Assembly (NCBI RefSeq): GCF_963678635.1
Contig: NC_087063.1
Coordinates: 38,452,759-38,516,758 of the forward strand
DNA: 64,000 nt
DNA from: Symsagittifera roscoffensis
Taxonomy: Eukaryota > Xenacoelomorpha > Acoela > Convolutidae
Direction of reading: 5' to 3'
How positions within the stretch are numbered: the stretch's first letter is position 1; every line of letters begins with the position of its first letter. Of the stretch, positions 34,592 to 44,279 are shown one piece after another. The translations under genes were made by a program, and so were the position numbers. The notes under the pieces were generated by a model. That model was not told where the DNA came from. It did not search any database and saw nothing but the letters and a program-made list of their open reading frames with translations.

Positions 34592-35156
34592 AATGCTCGA
34601 CTAAGCTGATTGAACTTTTCTCCGCTTGACGTAACAATATTTGAATAGAATCTTCTGTCTTTGAACAAAGTGTAAAGACAGTGAATTTCTTGATATATGT
34701 ATACATATTTATCTAATCTCTGAAAAATTTGGCTGAGATATATTCCTTTAAAATCAAATGGAACTTAGAATTCTCCAAAGAACATAAAGAGTTGTAGCAG
34801 GAGACACAGTAAACATGCGTTACTAAGTGTTTTTCGTAAAAATCATTTGAAACGAAAATAAATAGCGATTTTTTACAATAATCTGAATAAAAGCTGGGAA
34901 GAGCTTGACACATAGCAGCAGCCATCTGGAACAATGATTTTCGCTGAGAATTGTGGGTTTTAGGAGAATTGTGGGTTATAGGAGAAGTAAGGCCTAAGCT
35001 TTTTCGATATATGGAAATTTCATACAAAACAATCCATATTTGGTATTACTTCCATATTTGGAAATCATGATGAGTCATACTTTTTACTTTCATTTTCTTT
35101 TAATCTCAAAATCGTTTTTCTCATTTCTCTTCATCTGATCAGTCTGTTCTTCAAAA
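34592..35156. other. Spacer between small genes of the large element
   Basis: No coding region is supported on the plus strand. A minus-strand frame (35027 to 34713) is probably chance. A GAATTGTGGGTTTTAGGAGA / GAATTGTGGGTTATAGGAGA direct duplication lies near 34950-34985, and TTCCATATTTGG is repeated just upstream of the next gene. Confidence 0.4.
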
Positions 35157-35663
35157 ATGTACTCAAGAAAAGACACTAGTCCCAATTATATTGATTTCTC
35201 AAAAAATCAAACAAGAGTTGGGAGATGTGTTTGGTTCCAAAAATCCTACAATGGGAAATTTCATTTTGAGCCCTGCTTTCAACTAAAAATTAACAACTTG
35301 GGACAATTTGAAAAGTCCCAACAAGTCTATCTTAGTCAAAAAGAAGGTGAAGCATTATCAGCAATCTGGAAGACCGTTATTCACGATGATGAAAACCTTG
35401 GACTCGTACCTATAAATGAAATCAAATCTGGCAAAGAATCAACTATGGTTCAGGAGCTGGAGATCTGTAATAGAGTATATGAAATAGCAACATACAACAT
35501 GGGAAGGATGTGTGTCAAAATCAAGAAGTACAGTGTGAACAAGCCACCCTAGATTCAGATTCGACTCTTCACTGTAAAAGAGAATGAAGCAATGAAACAA
35601 GTTGCCTATGTGAACTATACTTTGAAAGAATTCAAAGAACTGTCCCAAATTTTTGTTTGTTGA
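35157..35663 (+). CDS. Small two-domain protein of the large element, interrupted by TAG
   Basis: ATG at 35157 opens MYSRKDTSPNYIDFSKN. The first unit contains GRCVWFQKSYNGKFHFEP, a strand region, then QQVYLSQKEGEALSAIWKTV, a strand leading into a helix with the S/T-x-x-E-(G/W)-x-x-L pattern. A TAG lies at 35550. The same frame continues for 36 more codons with a second matching unit (IQIRLFTVKEN, then YVNYTLKEFKELSQI) and ends at TGA 35661. Reading past the TAG thus completes a second copy of the same fold, so the stop lies inside a domain. It is one C-to-T step from CAG. This is the best-looking gene in the interior. I do not recognise a named family. Confidence 0.55.
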
Positions 35664-36192
35664 TAATTGTAAGCCTGAGTATTGCTTTCTGATGTTTTGT
35701 ATGTTTCTTAATTGAAAAATTGTTGGTTCAAAACTATCTTTTGTCACTGAAGTGCACATTTAGAGCTGGATATCTGAGGAAAATTAGACAAAGCATAAAA
35801 ATTTAATCAAAATTGACATAACACACTATCCAATTATCAATAGATGTTCCAGAGTTTGTTTAAGAAATGACAGAAAACTTTATTTAATTACTGCTTTTAT
35901 CAAAATTTAAGTAAAATTTGTCTTATTTGAACAAAACTACAAACAAAATGAAAAGTTAGTTGTAACAATGTCATTATTTTTCAAATTTCTGAATTGCATT
36001 GGTTGTTTTCAATTGCCTTAATTGAGGTTTTGATTGGCTACATGAAATTACTTAAAACTAATCAGTCTCCTAATAAAGGAAAAATAATTTATGTTGATTA
36101 CAAAATAAGTAAAGATGGTACAACAATTCGAGTTTTTTCAAGCTTCTTTGTTAATTTTAGTAAGAAATATGTTTCTATCACAAGCGTTTTCG
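35664..36192. other. Spacer and probable promoter
   Basis: No coding region is supported. TTTTGATTGGCTACATG at about 36023 carries an inverted CCAAT box, 165 bp upstream of the ATG at 36193, which repeats the arrangement seen upstream of other genes in this element. Confidence 0.4.
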
Positions 36193-36773
36193 ATGTCTGA
36201 AATGAACATTTATCGGATTTTAAGGTTGAACTACTACAAAAAACAAAAAGTGTGGTGGACAGATGACGTTGATGGAGACTGTATTGGTTTTAACTTGTAT
36301 AGAAACAGAGAAAGTTCAATAATTCTGTTAGAAATATGGAGAGGAGATTTCAGAAAAAAGAGTACTGCCAGATTTATCAACAATGTTTTTGTTTAGAAGA
36401 ACTAACTCAAATCGAGTGGTCAATCTTCAAAAAACAAAAGAATGGAAGAGTCTATGAAACGCATATTGAAGATAAGGAACATCAGTTTGATTACTGTTTT
36501 GAATTTGATACAAATGCAAAATCTAGATTTGTCAGATTATCTTTTAATCGACTATCCAAATTGAAAAAACTTCCGGTTGTTTATATTACAATATACCAGA
36601 TAGAAAACAATAAAAATGTATAATTTGGTAATTTCTTTTTTCACTGGTTAGAAATAGAACAAATCGAAAAAATTTTGATTGAAATTTCAAAAATGATTAC
36701 AGCATCGAAAAAACAATATAAACCGGACAAGAAACCTACTTTATGTCACTTTGGTGTCAATTGTATATGTTAG
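36193..36773 (+). CDS. Small two-domain protein of the large element, frameshift and TAA inside
   Basis: The start is taken at ATG 36193 (MSEMNIYRILRLNYYKKQ); an in-frame ATG at 36115 is possible. The first frame holds SSIILLEIWRGDFRKK, and near 36350-36360 the reading passes to the frame that ends at 36623. That frame contains LEELTQIEWSIFKKQ, the same L-T-x-x-E-W helix start as in the other genes. It continues with FDYCFEFDTNAKSRFVRLSF and VVYITIYQIENNKN to a TAA at 36621. The frame stays open beyond it to TAG 36771 with WLEIEQIEKILIEI, another matching helix. So both a frameshift and a stop break what looks like a two-unit protein. Confidence 0.45.
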
Positions 36774-36959
36774 TTGTGTTAGAAAAATTCAATTAAATTG
36801 ATTGATTGGAAAGTTTCATAAACATAGTTTGGTTTTGATCTACAAAGTATTTTAAAATCTGTGAATACTTCATTCTGATTGGTTATTACCACAAGTAATA
36901 CCATTAAAGAAATCCTTGTTATCTACAAACGATATCGAAAATGTTTAAAAATCCTGGAG

Positions 36960-37080
36960 AAAAAGAACTCAGTTTTGATTGATTGAAATTAATTTTATTG
37001 AAAGTTCCATGACCATTGAAGCTCGATTCTGATTGGTTGATATCAAAACTTTTGAAAAATCCATGGTTAGATTGGATGAT
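36960..37080. promoter_or_regulatory. CCAAT-box cluster, right arm
   Basis: TCTGATTGGTTGATATC at about 37025, AGATTGGATGATTTTTATT at about 37069 and a degenerate TTTTGATTGATTGAAATT at about 36972 mirror the left-arm boxes. One further TCTGATTGGTTATTACC lies at about 36873. The cluster is upstream of the plus-strand zinc-finger gene at 37262. Confidence 0.6.
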
Positions 37081-37261
37081 TTTTATTTCAGCTAGGCTAA
37101 ATTGCATATCCAGTCTGATTTTCTTTCACGTTAAAAAGAATTGGTTAAGAAACTTGCTTTTTCAATTCATTTTTATTCATTTTTTGAGGCTATTAATCTT
37201 TTCTTTTCTAAAAATTTGGGATATTCTAAATCTCCCATTTTTTCTTTTTCTACATATCGAG

Positions 37262-37459
37262 ATGCCGTCATTGAATAGAAGCGAAAGAATTGCATGTCTT
37301 GAATGTGGAAGAGAATACACACGTAAAGATGCGTCAAGTCATCGAAAGCACTGTGACGTTTTATTGTGTTCCAATTGTAATTTTTATACATAGAGCAGCG
37401 AACTTTCTATTCATATCAAGAAGAAGCATTGTCAACATAAATTGATATCTTTTCAATAA
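37262..37459 (+). CDS. Small Cys/His zinc-finger protein in the right inverted repeat, interrupted by TAG
   Basis: ATG at 37262 opens MPSLNRSERIACLECGREYT. The first finger is complete: CLEC, then SSHRKHC, giving C-x2-C-x12-H-x3-H. CSNC begins a second finger, but TAG stands at 37391. Reading on in the same frame gives SSELSIHIKKKHCQH, which supplies the two histidines that the second CxxC needs, and ends at TAA 37457. The stop therefore lies inside a zinc finger. It is present at the same place in the left-arm copy. The product is about 65 residues if the stop is read through. A DNA-binding role at the element ends is inference. Confidence 0.55.
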
Positions 37460-40094
37460 TTTTGATATATAATTGATGTTTTTAATAAAAAATAGTAGAC
37501 AATACTTTGAATAATAATTTTTTACTGAATCTGAAAAGTCTATACACTAAATTTGAAAAACTTCCAGTAAAAAAAAATAGAGTTTTTTTCATTATTATTC
37601 TTGGTCTGTCATATTCAAAGGTTCTGATTGATGATAAAACCAGCAACAAATTGTCTTGAAACTCTTAATGTAAGTCGATCCGAAAATCTTTAATCTACTG
37701 AAAAAACTCCATTGGTTGCCAGCTTGCGGGGATTTTGTTGCGATAAATTTCTAGTAAAAGTGAATCACATACGCTAATGAGTGCTTAAGTATTTGTTGAA
37801 ACACTTTTAAAAAAACTGGTTATTTATAAAACATCGATTAATTGAAAGGTTTTACCTAGTGACCATTTTAAAGTTTTTCTTGCTTAGTGCTTGTAAAAGT
37901 AATCATAGAGTAGTGCGTAGCAGATATTGTGGATTGATTTGCTAAGTTTCTTGCATTTTTTTTTGCTTTTTTCTACGATTTAGAAAAGAAATTGATAACT
38001 GACCTGGAAAATGTATCTTTTGCTACTATTTGAAAGTTTCAAGATGATAAAATATATCATTCTCATCCAAAAATTTACTTCAAAACAGAAATTCAGAGTT
38101 GAAACAGCAACATACAGTTGTAGGTCGAAAAGATAATTTGAATTTTTTTTAAAAAGATTTATGGTAAAAACTTTGCTTCGGATATATGAACGTTTGTTGA
38201 AATGATACATTTTTCCCTCTAAAACGCAACTTTCAAATAAAACTTTTTTCGAATTGGATTAAGTTGGATGATAGTAGATGAAGCAGAAACTGAGAAAAAA
38301 TCAAATTGAGATAGAAACTCAATTTAGTTCATTAGGAGTATAAAGATTTTTTTATTTAAATTTAACTTCTATATTACATCTTGAGAAAAAATTCAACATA
38401 AAAATGTAAGGTGTGGATAACTTTTTATCATTTGATATACTAGGTTAACTTATATGAAAGTTCAGATTTTTTGAAACTTATTTGTTGTGAAGTAAACGCA
38501 ACTCCAACATCTTTTGGAAGATGATACATGAAGCATAAATCAATAATTTGCTTTCAAGTTCTACATTTCATTCTTTCGGATAAAAAAATTTGAATTAAAA
38601 GATTTTTAGAGAAAATAATATGAAGCCTGCTGAATAATTCTAAACATTCTAATACAATCTAATACGTTAGCAGAACCAGATGTATGATCTCTTGATTCTA
38701 TGAATTTTAGCCTGAAAAATTTCAAGTAGACACACAGTAAAAATTTAGTTCTGTTTAGCTTGAACAAAAGAACTGCTCTTAATTTATTCTAGGAAATCAA
38801 CGGAAAAATACACCTTTATATTCTCAAATTACTTTAGTACTTTCGAATGCTTAAAATAGCAGCAATTCTCTCTGACTTCGACATTTTTGAGAATACTTCC
38901 GACAAAAATTAAGAACAAAAAGCAAATTACAAGCTACTATGCAAGAAAGTGATAGTTTATGATCTCAAAGTTGGGTTTTTGCTGAAATAAATTGCTGTAG
39001 CAACTAAACAAGCAAAACTTAAGGAGAACATGTACAAATTAGATGGTATTAATTAGACGTTATCAATACTTATTTATCTCTGCCAACTAATTGTTCGTTC
39101 GATAGATACTGTTTTCTCCTAAATTCCTCAGTTCTGACTAAATTTTCTTGCAAAGTGAGTTCAAGGGCGAAAACATGCGAAAAGCAGAAAGCACGAATAA
39201 GCTTAAGACATCAAAAAATTTTACAGAAAAATCATGAAAATTATGTTGTAGAAACTGCAGAGAGATAATCATCGGTTTCTTAGAAGAATTTGTTGATTAT
39301 CATACAGTCTAATATACTGGTAAGAGAAATATACCGCATTTTTTGTCAATTTAGCAGTAAAATGTTCATTTTTTATCAATGAACTGAAACTTAATTTTAT
39401 TAACAATGCTAAAAATGTCTCAGAATTTGTAACTTTTGTACAAGTTTGCGTTCTTCTTTAAGACAAAAGTGAAGAGGAGCTGGATCATGGAGTTTGATCT
39501 AGAAATTTTAAGGAGTATTGCTCTTTTTGTTCAATTGAATTGAGATTCTTAGGTGAATTCTCCTTGAATTGAACACAAATTCAGTTAATTACACAAATGA
39601 AAGGTTAAAAATGGAAAACTTTGGATAGAGTTGATTAATTTTTACTTTCTGGAAAATTACCATTAATTACCTTATTTTCCCGAGAAAACGGAAGTATCAA
39701 TATTGATTCAGCTAATATGAATTTTATATGTTCACAGCATTATATAATCCGTTTTTGAGCTAAAATTAATGTAAATTTTATCGTATTTCATTATTTTGAG
39801 AGAAAATTGTGAAAAAATCCATACTTCTATTCAAAGTTTTGTATCAGTGTCTCAACATGATGCCAATAGATAATGCGCGCCAAAATTTTTGCGAAAAAAT
39901 TAGACATTTCCACACAAAAACCGAATTTTTTTTTAAAAAACTTGATGTTTTTTCGAAGTTTCGTTAGGTTTCAGTGTAGCTTTAGATAGTTTTCTCATTG
40001 AATCAAACCTATAAAACAATAATCAAAACATCAAAAAATAGAAGCTAGCTAAGAAACTCAAAATCGAGCTCAAAAAATGTGTGCGCCAAAAATT
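37460..40094. other. Right arm without further genes
   Basis: The stretch matches the left arm except for about 1.2 kb (37540-38760). Conserved arm blocks include TATTTTCCCGAGAAAACGGA near 39675 and CACAGCATTATATAA near 39735. The open frames are short, AT-rich and not shared with the left arm. Confidence 0.5.
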
Positions 40095-40215
40095 TGAAAC
40101 CTGCTATCTTAATACATTGTGAAACCTATTCCCTATCTTAATACATTGGGAAATCTATTCCCTATCTTAATACATAGCTTGCAGACCGGATGCTCTATTC
40201 CCTATCTGAATACAT
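40095..40215 (-). repeat. Terminal direct repeats of the large element, right
   Basis: TATTCCCTATCTTAATACAT occurs at about 40128 and 40156, as TATTCCCTATCTGAATACAT at about 40196, and truncated (CTATCTTAATACATTG) at about 40103. They are the inverted counterparts of the repeats at the left end. Confidence 0.7.
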
Positions 40216-40245
40216 GAAGGCTGAATTCATCCAACATATACTACT

Positions 40246-40251
40246 AATGCA
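40246..40251 (+). other. Right target-site duplication (AATGCA)
   Basis: AATGCA follows the right terminus (CAACATATACTACT) directly and matches 27628-27633 in the same orientation. Confidence 0.7.
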
Positions 40252-40283
40252 TCTGCAAACCAAGGCAACAGTTGGTATAAACC

Positions 40284-41510
40284 TTGAGATGTCATAGACG
40301 CTTTTGTGCAAATTGCAGTTCCTCTCACCTTTATGTATCGGCTTGTCCTACATACGACCAGGATAAGAAGGCAATCGGTTTTCACCTGGAGAACGAGCAT
40401 CCCTCAGACAATGATCATGAAATTCTTCTAAATTGTCTGGCCCCGGGTGCTTCTGTTGTATATTGGAGGGCCACATTAAATATGTTCGTCGACAGTTTTG
40501 AGATGCAGTGGCGGATATCAAGCAAGCAAGGCTTGAAAATGCTTTGTCAATATTGAGGCCAGCCAGGCACAGCAGTTGAGCGCGGCAGAAGCCAAAAAAG
40601 GGAGAAGCGCGCGCGAAAAACCATTTAGGAGCCATCGATGTGGCAGAAAGAATTCCTATAATAGACCTCTAGACTGGCAAGAAATCTTTGGATGAGTTTT
40701 GTAATGTTGGAAAACCTGGAAGGTTTCGATAATTTCATTTAAGGACGTGAAAATGCCCGAAATTCTGACGTACAATCGTTTTGAAAAGCGGTCTGAAACG
40801 GATAACAATACCAATCAGAAAAAATTTGAGCCACCTTTGAATAGTATAATAATGGATGAAAGTAAAATTCCTACTTTTCTGGGCAGGAAGCTAAAATCAA
40901 AACCCAGCAGCCAATCACAAAGAGTTTTAGGGTGAAAAATTTAAACGCCTTGAGCGATAGTAAATAGATTTGCCAGGTATCCAAACCTAACCGTCAAAAT
41001 CAGTAATTTCGGTATTTTTAGGCCGGAGCTTTTCCGTCACAGGTAGCGAACTGTGTGCAAGTGTGTTGTTGAATACACTGGACAAAGCGTTTTCGATCAA
41101 TTGTGGAAGAAAACTTTGGCATGCTTCGCCGATAAGGACGGGTTATGGAGAGGCTTCAAATCTAAAGAAGCAAAAAATACTCATCAAAAAAATTTCGAAG
41201 AAGTGTCAACAGAAGGCTAGAGGTGCCAACGGGTGAGATGTGACCGCTTATGTGCAAACCAAAGCCGAAAAAACAACACGAGTGGAAAACCCATCAAGAA
41301 CGGCAGGCGATAATCAGATGTTCATGAAGGGAAAGAGAAGCCACAAACGAAAAAAAGTTGTCACCTGCATCATATGCCGCATCGATGATTGCGACTAACC
41401 TGGCAAGAAATTGAAGAACGAAAAACCATTTAGACCAAAGAGACAGCGTCTAATGCCCCAATTCTAGGACCCTACAGGTCATAACAGGAAGAAAAAAAAG
41501 AGTTTTATAA
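40284..41510 (+). pseudogene. Decayed coding remnant with Cys/His motifs, unidentified
   Basis: A frame at 40284-40556 reads like real protein: RRFCANCSSSHLYVSACPTY, then KKAIGFHLENEHPSDNDHEI and VVYWRATLNMFVDSFEMQW. After a stop, a second frame from 40753 begins MPEILTYNRFEKRSE. A third around 41350-41460 includes VVTCIICRIDDCD, a CxxC-type motif, followed by basic residues. GC content is higher than in the flanks. I do not recognise the family; a transposon-encoded protein is likely. It abuts the right end of the large element. Confidence 0.35.
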
Positions 41511-42186
41511 AAAAAGACATGTGATGCTTATTGATGTTATCATCTCTGCGTCCAGTAAGTTTTCTATGATTTTTTTGTTCTTTTCAACTTGATCCTATCT
41601 TTCAAGAGTTAAAAAAAATTATATAAAATCTAAGTATATAAATGCATCAGTTAAGAAGCAAAACAATACAATTCAAAGCAAAACTTTTTGTCAGAGTTTA
41701 TTTAGCAATATAGCCTCCCTTCGTCAAATTTTTTTTTAAAAAACCAAATTACAAAAGAGGCCCTTCCGTTTAGTTACGGTAAGTGCACAAGCTAGATAGG
41801 GCCAAACCAGCGTTAAAAAAATGCATATATATATCAGCAAACTGTATCATTTTATCAATCAAATCATAAGTCAGCATTAAATGCATAGTCATAAAGTTAA
41901 TTTATCTTAGCCGGTCTCCCTCTACAATAGCACTAATGGAGTTGTCGGTAGGTTGAACTTTGTGCAGCGACCTGCAACCCCTTAAACATAGTATAGAGCT
42001 CCTCAGGAGTGTGAAGCTTACTTTAGTTTTTAAGTAGTTTATCGATTCTGGATATTTTTTTTGTCTTTTTTCACTTAGTTTTTTGGCTAATCACTGCATA
42101 GTCCGCGTGGCTGTTAGAGTAGCTCCACCGGTGCATCCGAAAACTAGCGAGCAGAAGCTACGCTGCACTATTTTTAAAATTCTTTG
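41511..42186. other. No gene recognised
   Basis: AT-rich sequence between two degraded elements. It contains a (TA)n-like tract near 41825 (GCATATATATATCAGC) and possibly the 3' tail of the minus-strand retroelement that starts at 42187. Confidence 0.4.
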
Positions 42187-43970
42187 CTAATATTTGGATT
42201 TCCTCAGCGTTTCGTGATACTTATATGCGTCTGTATGCAGTTTTCGCGATGTTCTGGCACTGGGGTTGAAAAACTTCGCATAAAAGAAAGCGGGACTGAA
42301 TCGTGAACCCCCAGAGTTTGTTTGCTTTAATGTCAAGTCGTACCTCATCTTCAGTTGTAGTTGAGCTGTTGACAAAGCTTTTGTCTTGCAACGGCTGACA
42401 TTTCGGCTCAATCTCGACGTCATGGCAAACCTCATTCATGAGGTTGGCGAATGTGTCTCTAATTTCATTGTGTCTTATGTGTTGTGTGTAACTGGCCTTT
42501 GCACAGTGTAGCGCATGTGTCAAGATAAAGTTAGCACCACATGCACTGGGTTTTGGTTGGTTCCATTCCGTATCTTAATTAAATACCATCTCTGAATTCT
42601 GATTTATTCAGGTTGAAGTTGTATCTGCTCAATGGTAAAGCGTTGAGCCAAAAGCCAGCTCAGTTTTTAGAGGCCAGGCCGATTGCGTATTTATCTGTTT
42701 CATTAAAGAAGTTATAAGATTTGTTTTCTTTCGGTTTTTTCTATCAGTTTTCAATTTTTTGATTTTCGTACATAATTTTTCTTGCTGGGTTATTGCTGTA
42801 ACAGGATAATGAGATTCCAGTATAAGTGATGTGTCCTTAGACTATTTTGGATAGATTTCATGATCGGATGACAGCCTGATGTTAAGGTCGCCTATTTCGA
42901 GGGCTAAAGAAATTATCTCACGGAACTGGGGGTTCAATGTGTCTTTACCGACTAGGTTAGGTATTAAATGTTCTTTGATAATCTTTTCACATATTTCCAA
43001 TTTTTCCATAGTGGTAGGCGTTGTTCTGGTAAGAAATTAAAGTTTTTCTTTAAATCCTTTAGTATAGCAGGCATAAACGTTTCGGGTTGGGGGAGGTTTT
43101 AGCGATTTTTGTTAGTTTTTTTTTCAAAATTTTGATTAGCTCATTCTGTTGAAATTTGAGGAATTTTTTACATTCAAATTCTGTTTCTATAACTAAACCA
43201 AGCTCTCGGGCGCCTGCCTTTTTAGTGATTCCTTTTATTATCGAAGATTTTCTCAGCTTCACCGAGTTTTTCATCTTTGACAATGAGTTGGCATTTGGAT
43301 GCTTTAAAATGGTAGCCAAAAAAATTACCTTGTGATGCAAATTTTTTGCGGACGGTTCGTAGATTGCTCAATTTACCGACTGCGTTTCCGTCCTCTGCGT
43401 ATCATTTCTGGAATACGTTGTCTTCTGATAAAAATTTTATGAGCAGTATTATGGCTAGACCGTACATGGCCATTGCTTTTGGATCCCCCTGGGTTGTCTT
43501 TTCTTGAGAGTAGATAGTTTTTCTTTGTTAACGAACAGTTTAGATGGATTGAAATAGGAATTATTAATCGCTGTTAATTAGATGGACATGTATTTTTGAA
43601 GTTTTTTAACGCCAGCTTTCGATTTAGCGAGTTGAAAGCGTTTTTGGCACCTATCAGTAAAACACCATCGGCGGAGTTTTTGCCGTAATGATCTCTTAGC
43701 GTGTGGATCGCATATTCAATGCCACATTTTTTCTTAGACAGAAATGATATTTCGAACCGAGCGACATGAGTTTGTTTTGTAGGCATTTGACTATTGTTCG
43801 TCCTATCATCCTAGGCGTAAGTTCTCCTATGCCTATGGGTCTTACTACTGGATTCTTATCCAAAGGCATTAATCTACATGTTTTGAATGGTTTCGTTAGT
43901 TCTGTATTTAGTTCTTCGGCAGCCAATTTTTTGGCAATTTAAGCAATTGTTTTTGAAATCTCAACTGATT
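42187..43970 (-). pseudogene. Degraded retroelement B: reverse transcriptase plus restriction-like endonuclease
   Basis: Read leftwards from about 43960, the pieces are: CRLMPLDKNPVVRPIGIGE (fingers), SADGVLLIGAKNAFNSLNRK (first catalytic Asp replaced by Gly in GAKN), TTQGDPKAMAMYGLAI, a YAEDG in place of YADDG, and KASKCQLIVKD. At the end, HNEIRDTFANLMNEVC, VEIEPKCQPLQ, RLDIKANKLWG and a YKYHE block correspond to the C-terminal endonuclease of retroelements that use a restriction-like (PD-D/ExK) nuclease. Frames are broken many times. The family (PLDKNPGVRPIG type) is common in cnidarian and mollusc genomes; this is from memory of the motif, not a search. Confidence 0.65.
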
Positions 43971-44279
43971 GTCAACAGGCGGAGCGGTTTTTTGGAGCAA
44001 ACACGATCAGCGTATGCAAAACACTTAGTTACGTAATAGTGCAAGGCTTAATTTTGTGCGGATGTAGGTGATGACATATGTGTACTTCTCCTGTTTTTGG
44101 CTAAATTTGTCAGCTAGTCTTTTATTGACACGCGAGGACAATGGTCCAGCCCCTCCTGTTCAGGCAAAAAATAGGGGTTGAAATGAAGCATGTTAGACAT
44201 CAACAACATGCTGCTTTTTCTCTAGAGTGTTCAAAATTTCATGCTATTTGTAAGTTTCCTCGATTTTTCGTGACAAATT

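Larger units (their letters stand above)
27634..40245. mobile_element. 12.6 kb Polinton-like element with multi-kilobase terminal inverted repeats
   Basis: The two ends read AGTAGTATATGTTG inward and are flanked by AATGCA direct repeats. Inverted arms extend about 2.8 kb on the left and 3.3 kb on the right, interrupted by indels. Long inverted repeats, a 6 bp duplication, AG at the 5' end and a short terminal tandem repeat (AGT-AGT) are the published hallmarks of Maverick/Polinton elements. However, the interior holds no frame above about 170 codons. DNA polymerase B, integrase, packaging ATPase, protease and capsid are therefore absent. The cargo is a set of small proteins on the plus strand plus a zinc-finger gene in each arm. 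It may be non-autonomous, mobilised by a helper, or a divergent virus-like element. Confidence 0.75.
36925..40245 (-). repeat. Right terminal inverted repeat
   Basis: Inverted counterpart of 27634-30440. It carries the better-preserved zinc-finger gene, the mirrored CCAAT cluster, the CTAATTTGTACATGTTCTCC counterpart near 39010-39045, and four terminal direct repeats. About 1.2 kb at 37540-38760 has no match in the left arm. I see no gene in that insertion. Confidence 0.85.

Noticed and set aside
27634-40245. Hidden PolB, integrase or capsid gene in the large element
   Set aside because: No frame of adequate length and no recognised motif on either strand. Broken copies cannot be fully excluded without profile searches.
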